Of a stretch of 32,926 bases of DNA, positions 1 through 6,752 are shown one piece after another; the first letter of the stretch is position 1, and every line of letters starts with the position of its first letter. This DNA is from a virus, in the IMG/VR virus record IMGVR_UViG_3300009155_000148, positions 1 to 32,926 of that record; one strand, 5' to 3'. A model generated the notes under the pieces. It worked only from the letters and a program-made list of their open reading frames with translations. It searched no databases and was not told the DNA's origin. Both the position numbers and the translations under genes were made by a program.

Positions 1-447
1 TGTTTGCCATGTTTGAAGCATTTTGAGATAGGCTAAACGGTATGCACAGTAATCGTTGATAAGTTCTTTAGGGTCTTTATTTCGTACAGCTTGTATTGTC
101 ATATTGCCAATAACGCCATCTGCGTACACGTTTACACAGGCTTGTAGCCACTTTGCGGCACGACCTGGGCCACTGTTTATAGCCGCATCAAAGACAACGT
201 AATCAACCCCGCTAGGCAAGTCATCACCTTTGACTTTGTCCCAATACTTTGTTTTGTAAAGTGGGCCAACATCAGCAGGTGTCAAGGCTTTCATTGTTTT
301 GGTGTCTACCATGTGACCACAATGCTCTTCCCAAACTGCTTTTGTACAGCCCAAATTTGTTTCTCCCCCGGGATCTTTTGGGTTAAAAACGTAACCTCCC
401 TCGTGAACGAGGACCGCAGCTAATGCTTTATCAAAGTTTTGATTCAT
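1..447 (-). CDS. Endolysin, glycoside hydrolase 108 family (partial, C-terminus off the left edge)
   Basis: Peptidoglycan-degrading N-acetylmuramidase-type lysozyme, the enzyme that opens the wall at the end of infection. The first 149 codons are present and the frame runs off the window at base 1. The N-terminus carries the family hallmark HEGGY (residues 15-19) with the catalytic Glu16, followed by DPGGETNLG at about residues 25-33, the usual GH108 'DPGG.TN.G' block. The part after about residue 90 matches the start of the usual C-terminal peptidoglycan-binding region (DGVIGNMTI). No signal peptide is visible, so export would depend on a holin. The ATG overlaps the stop of the holin-like gene upstream as ATGA, which implies coupled translation. 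It is the last gene of the lysis cassette visible here. Confidence 0.9.
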   Translation of the reverse strand, partial: MNQNFDKALAAVLVHEGGYVFNPKDPGGETNLGCTKAVWEEHCGHMVDTKTMKALTPADVGPLYKTKYWDKVKGDDLPSGVDYVVFDAAINSGPGRAAKWLQACVNVYADGVIGNMTIQAVRNKDPKELINDYCAYRLAYLKMLQTWQT

Positions 448-938
448 GATGTGGGAGTAGATTGGTGAAGCAAATTATCTTTAGCTTGTGAGCCAGCAGA
501 TGAGCCAAAATAGAAAGCGATGATGCCTGTCCAAGCAGTACCTAAACTGCCAAGCATGATGTCAATCTGGGGAGCGTGTTGTATCTGACCGTACATAAGG
601 CCACCTAGAATGCCAAAGAAACCAATAGTAACCCCAATAGCAAGGGCAGGGGGCAAATAACTTTTAGTAGCCACTTGCATATCACGAGCAGATTTTCGGT
701 CTTCATTCGACAGTTTGGCAAAATCAAGACCCATCTCTTGTGCCCGTGCAGCCATCTGTATCTCAGCCTGCTTAATTAGCATGATCTGGTCAGCATTTAG
801 CTTGCCGCTATCAATTGTTGCTTGAACGTCTTTAGGGTCAATGCCAATAGCCTTGGAGATAGCGTCCACAGCAAGCCCCGCCAAAGGCCCACCAAGAGCT
901 GTTGCAATCGTTGGGGCAATAGTCTTTAACCAATCCAT
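444..938 (-). CDS. Holin-like membrane protein (GTA_holin_3TM type)
   Basis: Probable holin, which would permeabilise the inner membrane and release the endolysin encoded directly downstream. The 164-aa protein starts with MDWLKTIAPTIATALGGPLAG, a hydrophobic N-terminal helix. A charged middle follows (residues about 35-92, with LDFAKLSNEDRKSAR), then two clear transmembrane segments at about 98-118 and 130-148, and a short polar tail. This layout and the 'GFFGILGG...LGSLGTAW' core match the three-TM holin family first described for gene-transfer-agent release. I chose ATG 938 over the longer frame starting at 965 because GCGGAGG lies five bases upstream of 938. Its stop overlaps the endolysin start (ATGA). 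The function is inferred from family and context. Confidence 0.75.
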   Translation of the reverse strand: MDWLKTIAPTIATALGGPLAGLAVDAISKAIGIDPKDVQATIDSGKLNADQIMLIKQAEIQMAARAQEMGLDFAKLSNEDRKSARDMQVATKSYLPPALAIGVTIGFFGILGGLMYGQIQHAPQIDIMLGSLGTAWTGIIAFYFGSSAGSQAKDNLLHQSTPTS

Positions 939-939
939 A

Positions 940-1293
940 TTAACCTCCGCATGGGCCAACAACAAAGCCAGCCGTATCAGTTTTGCAAGTATTTAATGGT
1001 ACGCATGGGCCAATCACAAACCCGTCTGTACACCAATTAATAGGGGGCGTTGTCGGATTGACCGCAAGAATAGGTGGATTGACAACAGCAATTGGGCCAG
1101 CAACAGGGCCAGTCACAAATGTGACTACAGGCGTGGTAGGCGTTGCTTGTGTACCACTTGGGCCAAGCACAAAGGGGCTGGGTGGGACAGCGTCAAAAGA
1201 CAAACGTACAGACATTGTTTTGTCTTGAGGGGCAGGGTCTGAACCTACGCCACAGCCCGACAAGGCGAGACACACAAGCATTGCATATTTCAT
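940..1293 (-). CDS. Small proline-rich lipoprotein, candidate outer spanin
   Basis: A 117-aa predicted lipoprotein. MKYAMLVCLALSGC has a basic residue, a short hydrophobic stretch and a lipobox LSGC with Cys14 as the predicted lipidated residue. The mature part is rich in Pro, Val, Thr and Gly, and carries three related short motifs (FVLGPS, FVIGPC, FVVGPC), the last two near the C-terminus. A proline-rich lipoprotein inside a lysis cassette fits an o-spanin, which joins the outer membrane to an inner-membrane spanin. The 77-aa coiled-coil membrane protein just upstream would be the obvious partner. The longer frame to 1371 was not used because AAAGG precedes ATG 1293. The gene ends two bases before the holin-like start. 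The spanin role is inference; the lipoprotein signal is seen directly. Confidence 0.65.
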   Translation of the reverse strand: MKYAMLVCLALSGCGVGSDPAPQDKTMSVRLSFDAVPPSPFVLGPSGTQATPTTPVVTFVTGPVAGPIAVVNPPILAVNPTTPPINWCTDGFVIGPCVPLNTCKTDTAGFVVGPCGG

Positions 1294-1294
1294 A

Positions 1295-1375
1295 TCAACC
1301 TTTAAATTTGTACATCCCCGCAATAGTGCTTTTCGCCAATGCAAATGCAGCACTAATGGTGATCGGGTCAATCAT
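1295..1375 (-). CDS. 26-aa micro-ORF, possibly the truncated remnant of a larger phage protein
   Basis: ATG 1375 overlaps the stop of the 77-aa gene as ATGA, and the frame reads MIDPITISAAFALAKSTIAG followed by MYKFKG and a stop at 1295. The first 20 residues resemble the start of a widespread, longer podovirus protein of unknown function that begins 'M(I/F)DPITISAAFALA'. Here it stops after 26 codons, on top of the Shine-Dalgarno of the lipoprotein gene. It could be a deletion remnant or a short coupling ORF that carries ribosomes to the lipoprotein start two bases downstream. The resemblance is from memory and was not searched. Confidence 0.4.
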   Translation of the reverse strand: MIDPITISAAFALAKSTIAGMYKFKG

Positions 1376-1605
1376 TTATCCACTTTTGAATCTAATTTGT
1401 CAAAGATTTTATTAAGCATTTCTTTGATTTCACGAATGTCTTCACGGCTGTCATCACGGGTAACGTAGGTCTTAGGAAGTTCCTCACGCAGTTTAGCAAG
1501 GTCTGATTTCAAATCTTTGACAGCAGTCCACATTTCACGGCAAAACCACCCTGCCACTGTAAAAACAATGCCAGCGCCAGTGTTTATAAGAGATTGATAT
1601 TCCAT
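1372..1605 (-). CDS. Membrane-anchored coiled-coil protein of the lysis block (candidate inner spanin)
   Basis: A 77-aa protein with one N-terminal transmembrane helix (about residues 8-25, GAGIVFTVAGWF) followed by a highly charged helical region from about 28 to the end. Heptad-like hydrophobic spacing is visible (LKSDLAKLREEL, then IREIKEMLNKIFDKLDSK). This is the topology of inner-membrane spanins, and also of several uncharacterised small phage membrane proteins that travel with GTA-type holins and GH108 lysozymes. The start is supported by AAGG about six bases upstream of ATG 1605. It lies three bases after the preceding gene and overlaps the next micro-ORF by ATGA. Its role in lysis is inferred from position and topology only. 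Confidence 0.55.
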   Translation of the reverse strand: MEYQSLINTGAGIVFTVAGWFCREMWTAVKDLKSDLAKLREELPKTYVTRDDSREDIREIKEMLNKIFDKLDSKVDK

Positions 1606-1608
1606 GAT

Positions 1609-3066
1609 TTACCTTTTATAAGCAGAAGGAGGAGCAATCCCGCGACCACCGCCAACTTGACGAGCATACTGTTCGTCTGCTCTACGTTTCTTGGCAATGT
1701 CGGATTGTGCGTAAGGGCTTCCTAACAACATAGCGGCATTTTGTTGTTGCTGAATGTTGGCAGGCAAAGTAGAACCCTCACCAGCCCCCATCATTGTAAA
1801 TCCTGGCGGCAATACAGCCTCGAGCATGTTGGCCCCAGCCATACCACGTTGACCAGCAGTTTCCGCTTTGGCAAGATCTGGGATAGCAATTAGAGCGCCC
1901 AAGATGCCACCAACTTTTGCGGCTTTTGTGCCCATAAAAGGCGTTCCTTTGGTTTCAAGAACGTGTTTTGTAATTCCAGGAGTTTGCGGTGGAAGAGTAA
2001 GACCAGCGGCTTTTGCTTCTTCTCGTGTTGGCCTACCAAGTAACCTATTAATTTCGCTTGATTCTTGCATGGCAAGGTCGTTGGTCAAGGGAAATGGACG
2101 GTTTGTATAAGCTTTTGTATATTCAGTTTGACCAATATTGGTTCTTGATGTGTCAATATTTTGAGCGCCTGGGACAAAAGCATATCCCGCAGGCACATCT
2201 TCTATTTTGGCGTAACTGTTTCTCAACATTGGCTCACCAGCTTTTTTGCCTTTTGTTCTGATTTCAGCGGCAGGGCCTTGACCAGCATAGGCAGGTTTAT
2301 TAGTGCCTGTTCGAAGCTCTTCTGGAGGCTGGTCAATTAAATCTGCAACAGTTTGGTTAACTGCTTGAGTTACATTGCCGCCAGTAGCAACTGCTTGGCC
2401 TACGCTAGGCGCGGCAGGAGGCGCAGGTGGTGGTGCAGGCGGTACAGCCCCAACAGGCGGTTTAGGCTGCATCAATTGCGGGGCAGGTGGCTGGATAGTC
2501 AGCTGGTCCATTGGATTAGCGGCGCTTGGGAAGCCAGGCGTTGCACCTACTGGCAAAGGATTGGCCCTTGCAGCAGCATCAGCCGCTTTAACCGCTTTGT
2601 TTATTTCACTGCGCTCAATTAATGCCTGTATTTCAGGCGAGTATTTAGTCTCAGGCGCTAAAGAAGGAATAACAGGAGGTGGCGCAACAGGAGCAAGCTG
2701 CCCAATATTACGCATGTCTTGTTTCAGCGTCATGCCTTCAGGTGGAGCGCCAGCAGTGGTTTCACCATATTTCTTTTGGCTAGAAGTGTAGTGGTGATGT
2801 GCAGCAGCCAATGCACCCAATGCACCCAAACCACCTAAAATCTCAGTGCCATAGTTGCTTAGTCCTTCAGCAGCCTTAGGCGCACCAAGATCATTGCTTA
2901 ATTGTTGTGATTTTTCAACAATGGCGTTGACATCAATGGGCTTTGCTTGAGCAACATTAGAAGTCTTTTCAGATTTCATGCGCCTAGAAACAATCCCTTG
3001 CTCCTTCTTTTTTTCAGAAGGAGTTTCAGATGCAGTTAAAGAACTGTAATCGATATCATCTAGCAT
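1609..3066 (-). CDS. Large virion-type protein with proline-rich centre, unknown function
   Basis: I do not recognise this 485-aa family. The N-terminal 60 residues are charged (EKKKEQGIVSRRMKSEK). A hydrophobic Gly/Ala/Leu helix follows at about 76-92 (EILGGLGALGALAAAHHHY). The centre, about 180-225, is a Pro/Ala-rich linker (PPAPPPAPPAAPS), a second hydrophobic stretch lies at about 385-402 (VGGILGALIAIPDLA), and the C-terminus is basic. It overlaps the upstream 475-aa gene by 11 bases and precedes the lysis genes. Two large, low-complexity proteins in this position of a podovirus late operon are often DNA-ejection (internal virion) proteins, and the hydrophobic helices would fit. That is inference from place and composition. 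Confidence 0.55.
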   Translation of the reverse strand: MLDDIDYSSLTASETPSEKKKEQGIVSRRMKSEKTSNVAQAKPIDVNAIVEKSQQLSNDLGAPKAAEGLSNYGTEILGGLGALGALAAAHHHYTSSQKKYGETTAGAPPEGMTLKQDMRNIGQLAPVAPPPVIPSLAPETKYSPEIQALIERSEINKAVKAADAAARANPLPVGATPGFPSAANPMDQLTIQPPAPQLMQPKPPVGAVPPAPPPAPPAAPSVGQAVATGGNVTQAVNQTVADLIDQPPEELRTGTNKPAYAGQGPAAEIRTKGKKAGEPMLRNSYAKIEDVPAGYAFVPGAQNIDTSRTNIGQTEYTKAYTNRPFPLTNDLAMQESSEINRLLGRPTREEAKAAGLTLPPQTPGITKHVLETKGTPFMGTKAAKVGGILGALIAIPDLAKAETAGQRGMAGANMLEAVLPPGFTMMGAGEGSTLPANIQQQQNAAMLLGSPYAQSDIAKKRRADEQYARQVGGGRGIAPPSAYKR

Positions 3067-4477
3067 TTACAGGCTCCATTTCACCGTTAACGTAACGCTG
3101 CAATTTATTGTTTCTGTTTATGTAAACAACACCTTCTTGTGGCTCAACTTTTTTGCCTGAGGCGCGATCAGTCTCATGGTCATATGTGTTGTTGATTGCC
3201 TTAAAAGTCATGGTTTTTTGGAATTTATCACGCAATTCATTAATTGCACTAGGCTCGATGTTACGAATATTTGAATGCATTTCTTTGGCAAGATAAGAAT
3301 TCCATGCCACGTTTAATGAGTTGTTGCGTTGGAAATTAATGTCGTTAACAACAGTGTCTAAACGGCTGTTCAACAAAGGGTCAACAGGCAGCAACTGCTT
3401 AACACCTGGCGCTTGATTAGCTGGATCTGCATCAATGCTGGCTTGGGCTTGGCTAAGAACATTATTTAATTGCAACAGTTTTTGAAGATCTGTAAATTGT
3501 TGAGGTGTGCTGATTACGCCTTGTGTTACACGGCTTAATTCACTCAACATGTTGCGTTGAATGGTTTCAGCATTGCTTGCTGTATTGCCTTGAACAGCAC
3601 CTGTTGTGCCGCCCGTAGTAACTTGGTTCATACCACCAGTAGAACGCCCAGCATTAACACCAACACCACCAGGAATGATTGCACCAACAACACCGCCTTC
3701 AGGATTGCCAATTCCTGCTTTAACACCAACAGTGTTTTGAATGTTTTGACCAACTAAAGCACCAGCATTTTGCCCAGCAGTAGTTTCTGCATTTGTGCCA
3801 GAAGCTTTTGTGCTTTGAGAAGAAACAAAGCCTAAGAGTTTTTGGCGCTGTTCAGGTTGTAACTTACTAACATATTCAAGAACAGGGGCCATTGTTTTGT
3901 CGGAAACAAGCCGCCTACGCTCTTCTAAAGCATTGCGTAACACAGTGCCTTTTTGTGCTGTTTCAATGGACTTAGCATACTGTTCAGCAATAGGTTTTGC
4001 CAAACCAGTTATGTAGTTTTTTTGTGTTTCGCTTGAGCCTTTAAACACACCTGATTCAAGTGCATTTCGATCAGTGTTGCTAATCAAGCCACCTGCATCA
4101 TCCAGCTTTTTTATTTCAGCAGCAGTAAGTTCCCGACCTTGCTTATCAAAAATAACCCCAGTTGGGCCACGTTGGTTGTATTGACGAGCAAATTCACCCA
4201 AGACAGGATGAGTTGCCAATTCTTCACGAGTAGGACCACCATTAAAATATTTAATAGCTTCATTAACTTTTCCAGTGGCTATTGCGCCAATCAATGGCAA
4301 CCATTGGGTTTGCGTATTAAAGTGCCCTTCTTTGTCTGAGACGGCTTTTTGATTAATTACATTGGCAGTTTGGATTCGATCATCTGGAGTTGCGTTAGGA
4401 GCAATCCCCTTGCCAATAATAATTAAATCAGCAACAGCATTTTCTGGCGGCTTAACCGCATTCATTATTTCTGCCAT
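3056..4477 (-). CDS. Large virion-type protein, candidate internal/ejection protein
   Basis: A 473-aa protein of no family I can name. Residues 1-90 include a segment resembling the LT/lysozyme-adjacent region of ejection proteins only in composition: DRIQTANVINQKAVSDKEGHF, then WLPLIGAIATGKVNEAIKYF. No catalytic Glu motif is evident. The middle is long and helical (about 120-215), followed by a Gly/Val/Asn/Thr-rich stretch (about 225-305) and a helical C-terminus ending VYINRNNKLQRYVNGEMEP. I start it at ATG 4477, where GAGGG lies six bases upstream. The ATG at 4483 directly abuts the same SD and overlaps the upstream stop. It sits between the repeat-rich 437-aa protein (with one small gene between) and the 485-aa protein. 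Confidence 0.55.
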   Translation of the reverse strand: MAEIMNAVKPPENAVADLIIIGKGIAPNATPDDRIQTANVINQKAVSDKEGHFNTQTQWLPLIGAIATGKVNEAIKYFNGGPTREELATHPVLGEFARQYNQRGPTGVIFDKQGRELTAAEIKKLDDAGGLISNTDRNALESGVFKGSSETQKNYITGLAKPIAEQYAKSIETAQKGTVLRNALEERRRLVSDKTMAPVLEYVSKLQPEQRQKLLGFVSSQSTKASGTNAETTAGQNAGALVGQNIQNTVGVKAGIGNPEGGVVGAIIPGGVGVNAGRSTGGMNQVTTGGTTGAVQGNTASNAETIQRNMLSELSRVTQGVISTPQQFTDLQKLLQLNNVLSQAQASIDADPANQAPGVKQLLPVDPLLNSRLDTVVNDINFQRNNSLNVAWNSYLAKEMHSNIRNIEPSAINELRDKFQKTMTFKAINNTYDHETDRASGKKVEPQEGVVYINRNNKLQRYVNGEMEPVNAR

Positions 4478-4479
4478 GA

Positions 4480-4815
4480 TCATCCCTCAAAATCTGTACT
4501 CATGTTGTGGTCAACAGGAGCGGGTTGTGTGCCAAATGTAGGAATTGTGGGAATTGTAGGATTTTTAATTCCCAAAGAATTTGCAGCTCCAGAAAAATTA
4601 CCTTGGCCTAATTGTGACGCAGTATTTGAAATCTTCCCAAATAAGTTTGGAGGTGGCACAGCCGCAGTAGATCCTGTGTTTGGAGGCTCAACACCTAATG
4701 CTGCTTTTTTATAAGCGTCCTCAATGCTCATCATGCCTTTTTTATCATCAAGCCCACTGTAAGTAGACATGTCTGAATATTGTTCAGGATTTGCCCATAA
4801 AGCCGCATTAAACAT
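4480..4815 (-). CDS. Hypothetical 111-aa virion-block protein
   Basis: Unrecognised. It has an N-terminal charged segment (residues 1-40, MFNAALWANPEQYSDMSTYS then DDKKGMMSIEDAYKKAAL), a Pro/Thr-rich middle with a repeated IP step (NPTIPTIPTFG) and an acidic end (STDFEG). AAGGA precedes ATG 4815 by seven bases. The gene lies nine bases after the 437-aa repeat protein and just before the 475-aa protein, so it is co-transcribed with candidate virion genes. Composition suggests a small structural or accessory protein; no catalytic motif was seen. Confidence 0.55.
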   Translation of the reverse strand: MFNAALWANPEQYSDMSTYSGLDDKKGMMSIEDAYKKAALGVEPPNTGSTAAVPPPNLFGKISNTASQLGQGNFSGAANSLGIKNPTIPTIPTFGTQPAPVDHNMSTDFEG

Positions 4816-4824
4816 AAATATTCC

Positions 4825-6138
4825 TTATGAAAGCTTAAAGCCCATACCTTTGCCAGAAGTATTTTGACCTTGCGTTCCAGAAAAGTTTGGAGTCGTAGAT
4901 CCTTGGGGTGTGCCGTAAATCACAGATGCATATTTGTTATACACATCTTGTGGTGTACCAGCATAATTAATTTGAGCAGCAGCAGCTTGATTGGCAGCGC
5001 CTAAGTTTCCTGAGCCTTGACCAGCCAAATTACCATACAAGCCGCCAGCTTGGCCTTTTGCATTTTGACCAGAATTAAGCAAATTGTTATAGCCGCTTTG
5101 AGCTTGTCCAGCTGCTGTTTGTCCAGCACCAAGTAATTGCCCATAAGCATTTTGAGCTTGGTTAGAAGCACCCATGCCAGCATTCATGATATTTCCATAA
5201 ATGCCAGCAGCAGTATTAGCGCCAGCTTGACCAGCGCCTAAAAGACCTTGATATAAATTGCCTGCTTGTCCAGTAGCATTTTGACCAGCGCCAAGCAATG
5301 CTTGACTAGCCGCAGCACGATTAGACTCAATACCTTGTTGCGTTTGAGCGGCAACAGTGCCTAAACGTTGGTTGCTAAGCGATTGCAAGTTGGCTTGAGC
5401 CAAGGCGGCACGGGAAGACCCTAATCCACCAGCAGCGCCATAACTAGCATTTTGACCCGCCATTGCTTCACGAGTTTGCTCCATAGCAGGTTGCAAAGCA
5501 GCGTTAACTTGCTGTTGTGCATATTGAGGCGAAAACAATTGGGCCAGTTGGCTTGCTCCAGCCCCAGTAAGATTTTGTCCCAATCCTTGCTGATAAGCCG
5601 CAGTGCTACCTACGCCGCCAGCGCCTTGGCCTTGCAGTGCAGTAGCCAACCCAGCTTGCTGCCCAGCAATGTTGCTTGAACCACTAAGACCTTGCCCTGT
5701 CAATCCTTGACCAAGACCTTGCTGATAGCCAGCCATATTGCTTAAACCAGTAGCACCGCCACCAGATAACTGTTGACCCAATAAGGCTTGAGATGCCGTT
5801 GTAGATCCTAAACCAGTACCACCTGTGCTGGCTAATTGAGCGCCTGAATTTGCTTGGGCGTTGGCAAGATTATTTTGACCAACTGTGCCAGCAGTAAGTG
5901 CGCCTGCCCCTGTCGCTTGTTGAAGGTTGCCTGTTTGCTGGGCAACATTAGAAGCATTTGCCGCTGCATTTGTAGCAGATGGCATTACTTGATTCAATAC
6001 ATTTTGAGCGCCACCTAAAGTTTGAGCATAGGCAGGAAACGCTGTATTAGTTAAAAAACCTGTTTGTGCGGCAAGAAGATCTTTTTGCTCTTGTGTTACA
6101 ACAGGAGCAGAACTACCAGATGATTTTCCAAATCCCAT
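4825..6138 (-). CDS. Gly/Ala/Gln-rich repeat virion protein
   Basis: A 437-aa protein of very low complexity, almost free of charge in its body. Residues 109-196 are four tandem 22-residue units and residues 281-370 are five tandem 18-residue units. Between them (about 200-275) is a non-repeated block, LFSPQYAQQQVNAALQPAME then GAAGGLGSSRAALAQANLQS. This 'GxxGSSR.AL.QA' pattern recurs in podovirus proteins annotated as tail or virion structural. The N-terminus (MGFGKSSGSSAPVV) and C-terminus (GKGMGFKLS) are alike. The periods of 18 and 22 fit five and six helical turns, so a long fibrous helical assembly is plausible. GGAG precedes the ATG, which overlaps the upstream stop (TAATG). The virion role is inferred from context. 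Confidence 0.65.
   Translation of the reverse strand: MGFGKSSGSSAPVVTQEQKDLLAAQTGFLTNTAFPAYAQTLGGAQNVLNQVMPSATNAAANASNVAQQTGNLQQATGAGALTAGTVGQNNLANAQANSGAQLASTGGTGLGSTTASQALLGQQLSGGGATGLSNMAGYQQGLGQGLTGQGLSGSSNIAGQQAGLATALQGQGAGGVGSTAAYQQGLGQNLTGAGASQLAQLFSPQYAQQQVNAALQPAMEQTREAMAGQNASYGAAGGLGSSRAALAQANLQSLSNQRLGTVAAQTQQGIESNRAAASQALLGAGQNATGQAGNLYQGLLGAGQAGANTAAGIYGNIMNAGMGASNQAQNAYGQLLGAGQTAAGQAQSGYNNLLNSGQNAKGQAGGLYGNLAGQGSGNLGAANQAAAAQINYAGTPQDVYNKYASVIYGTPQGSTTPNFSGTQGQNTSGKGMGFKLS
5029..5298 (-). repeat. Five tandem 54-bp (18-codon) repeats
   Basis: Inside the 437-aa gene, codons 281-370 form five consecutive units of exactly 18 residues. The units begin LLGAGQ, LLGAGQ, IMNAGM, LLGAGQ and LLNSGQ, and each has an aromatic Y at position 16, or one residue earlier or later. 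A degenerate sixth unit (LAGQGSG) follows. The DNA copies have diverged, so this is an old protein-level repeat rather than a recent tandem duplication. Confidence 0.85.
5551..5814 (-). repeat. Four tandem 66-bp (22-codon) repeats
   Basis: Codons 109-196 of the 437-aa gene form four units of exactly 22 residues, starting GLGSTTASQ, GLSNMAGYQ, GSSNIAGQQ and GVGSTAAYQ. Each ends in a Gly/Ala/Ser-rich turn (GGGAT, GQGLS, GQGAG, GAGAS). The period differs from that of the repeats at 5029-5298 in the same protein. Confidence 0.85.
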
Positions 6139-6395
6139 TATCTTGCTCCTTTTGCGGATCCACCGCTTTTACCACCAAATTGCATTGGTTGATTGGCATT
6201 TACATTACCCGTATTATCCACTTGTTGGATGGTGTTTGGGAAATTGCGTTGAGGTTGATACATTTGATTTGCCTGAGGATTTTGCATTGGATATCCCATT
6301 TGAGGCTGACCAGATGTAACAGAGTTTGTAGTGCTGCCTTTACCAACCTGCTGATTAGTAGGATTACTGGCAACTGTTGGTGAAAAGCTTCCCAT
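6138..6395 (-). CDS. Small Asn/Gln/Pro-rich virion-block protein
   Basis: An 85-aa, uncharged, low-complexity protein rich in Asn, Gln, Pro, Ser and Met (for example GYPMQNPQANQMYQPQRNFP), ending in a basic glycine-rich tail (FGGKSGGSAKGAR). No domain or motif was recognised. AAAGG precedes ATG 6395, and the stop overlaps the start of the 437-aa repeat protein (TAATG). This makes the pair translationally coupled and suggests that they act together in the virion. Confidence 0.55.
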   Translation of the reverse strand: MGSFSPTVASNPTNQQVGKGSTTNSVTSGQPQMGYPMQNPQANQMYQPQRNFPNTIQQVDNTGNVNANQPMQFGGKSGGSAKGAR

Positions 6396-6404
6396 AATTA
6401 ACCT

Positions 6405-6743
6405 TTAAGTAAACTCACGACCAGAAGATCTGATGGTGATGCTTGTGGCAGCACTGGCTAAAGTGGAAATAAAATCACCTGCCGCCAAAGCTTGACCAAC
6501 AATTTCTGGAAATGTATAAACCTCTCCAGGTTGCAATGTTTTTGTTTTAGTAATTAAGTTGCCATTTCCTGACGAGCCAGCAGAAGTAACCAAATTAATT
6601 GATAGAGATGCAGCAGTTGAGCTGTAATTTGTCCCTGTAAATTTATCAATAATTGCATTAGTGCTTGCGCCAACCGTATATTGAGTGGTTTGAGCATTTT
6701 CTGCAATTTTTGCAGGGATAAAAACTTTTACTGTTGTAGTCAT
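6405..6743 (-). CDS. Small beta-rich phage protein of the tail region
   Basis: A 112-aa protein with alternating beta-strand-like segments. MTTTVKVFIPAKIAENAQTT, a TNAIIDKFTGTNYS segment, TKTLQPGEVYTFPEIVGQAL and a closing TSITIRSSGREFT resemble a recurring, uncharacterised podovirus/siphovirus family found beside fibre genes. The pattern suggests a small immunoglobulin-like or jelly-roll accessory domain. AAGGAG lies seven bases upstream of ATG 6743. It is nine bases downstream of the 550-aa fibre gene. The function is unknown; a tail accessory or fibre-associated role is inference. Confidence 0.6.
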   Translation of the reverse strand: MTTTVKVFIPAKIAENAQTTQYTVGASTNAIIDKFTGTNYSSTAASLSINLVTSAGSSGNGNLITKTKTLQPGEVYTFPEIVGQALAAGDFISTLASAATSITIRSSGREFT

Positions 6744-6752
6744 TATGACTCC

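Noticed and set aside
2375-2791. 138-aa Gly/Ala-rich plus-strand ORF
   Set aside because: Complement of the Pro/Ala-rich part of the 485-aa gene, which produces Gly/Ala runs on the other strand.
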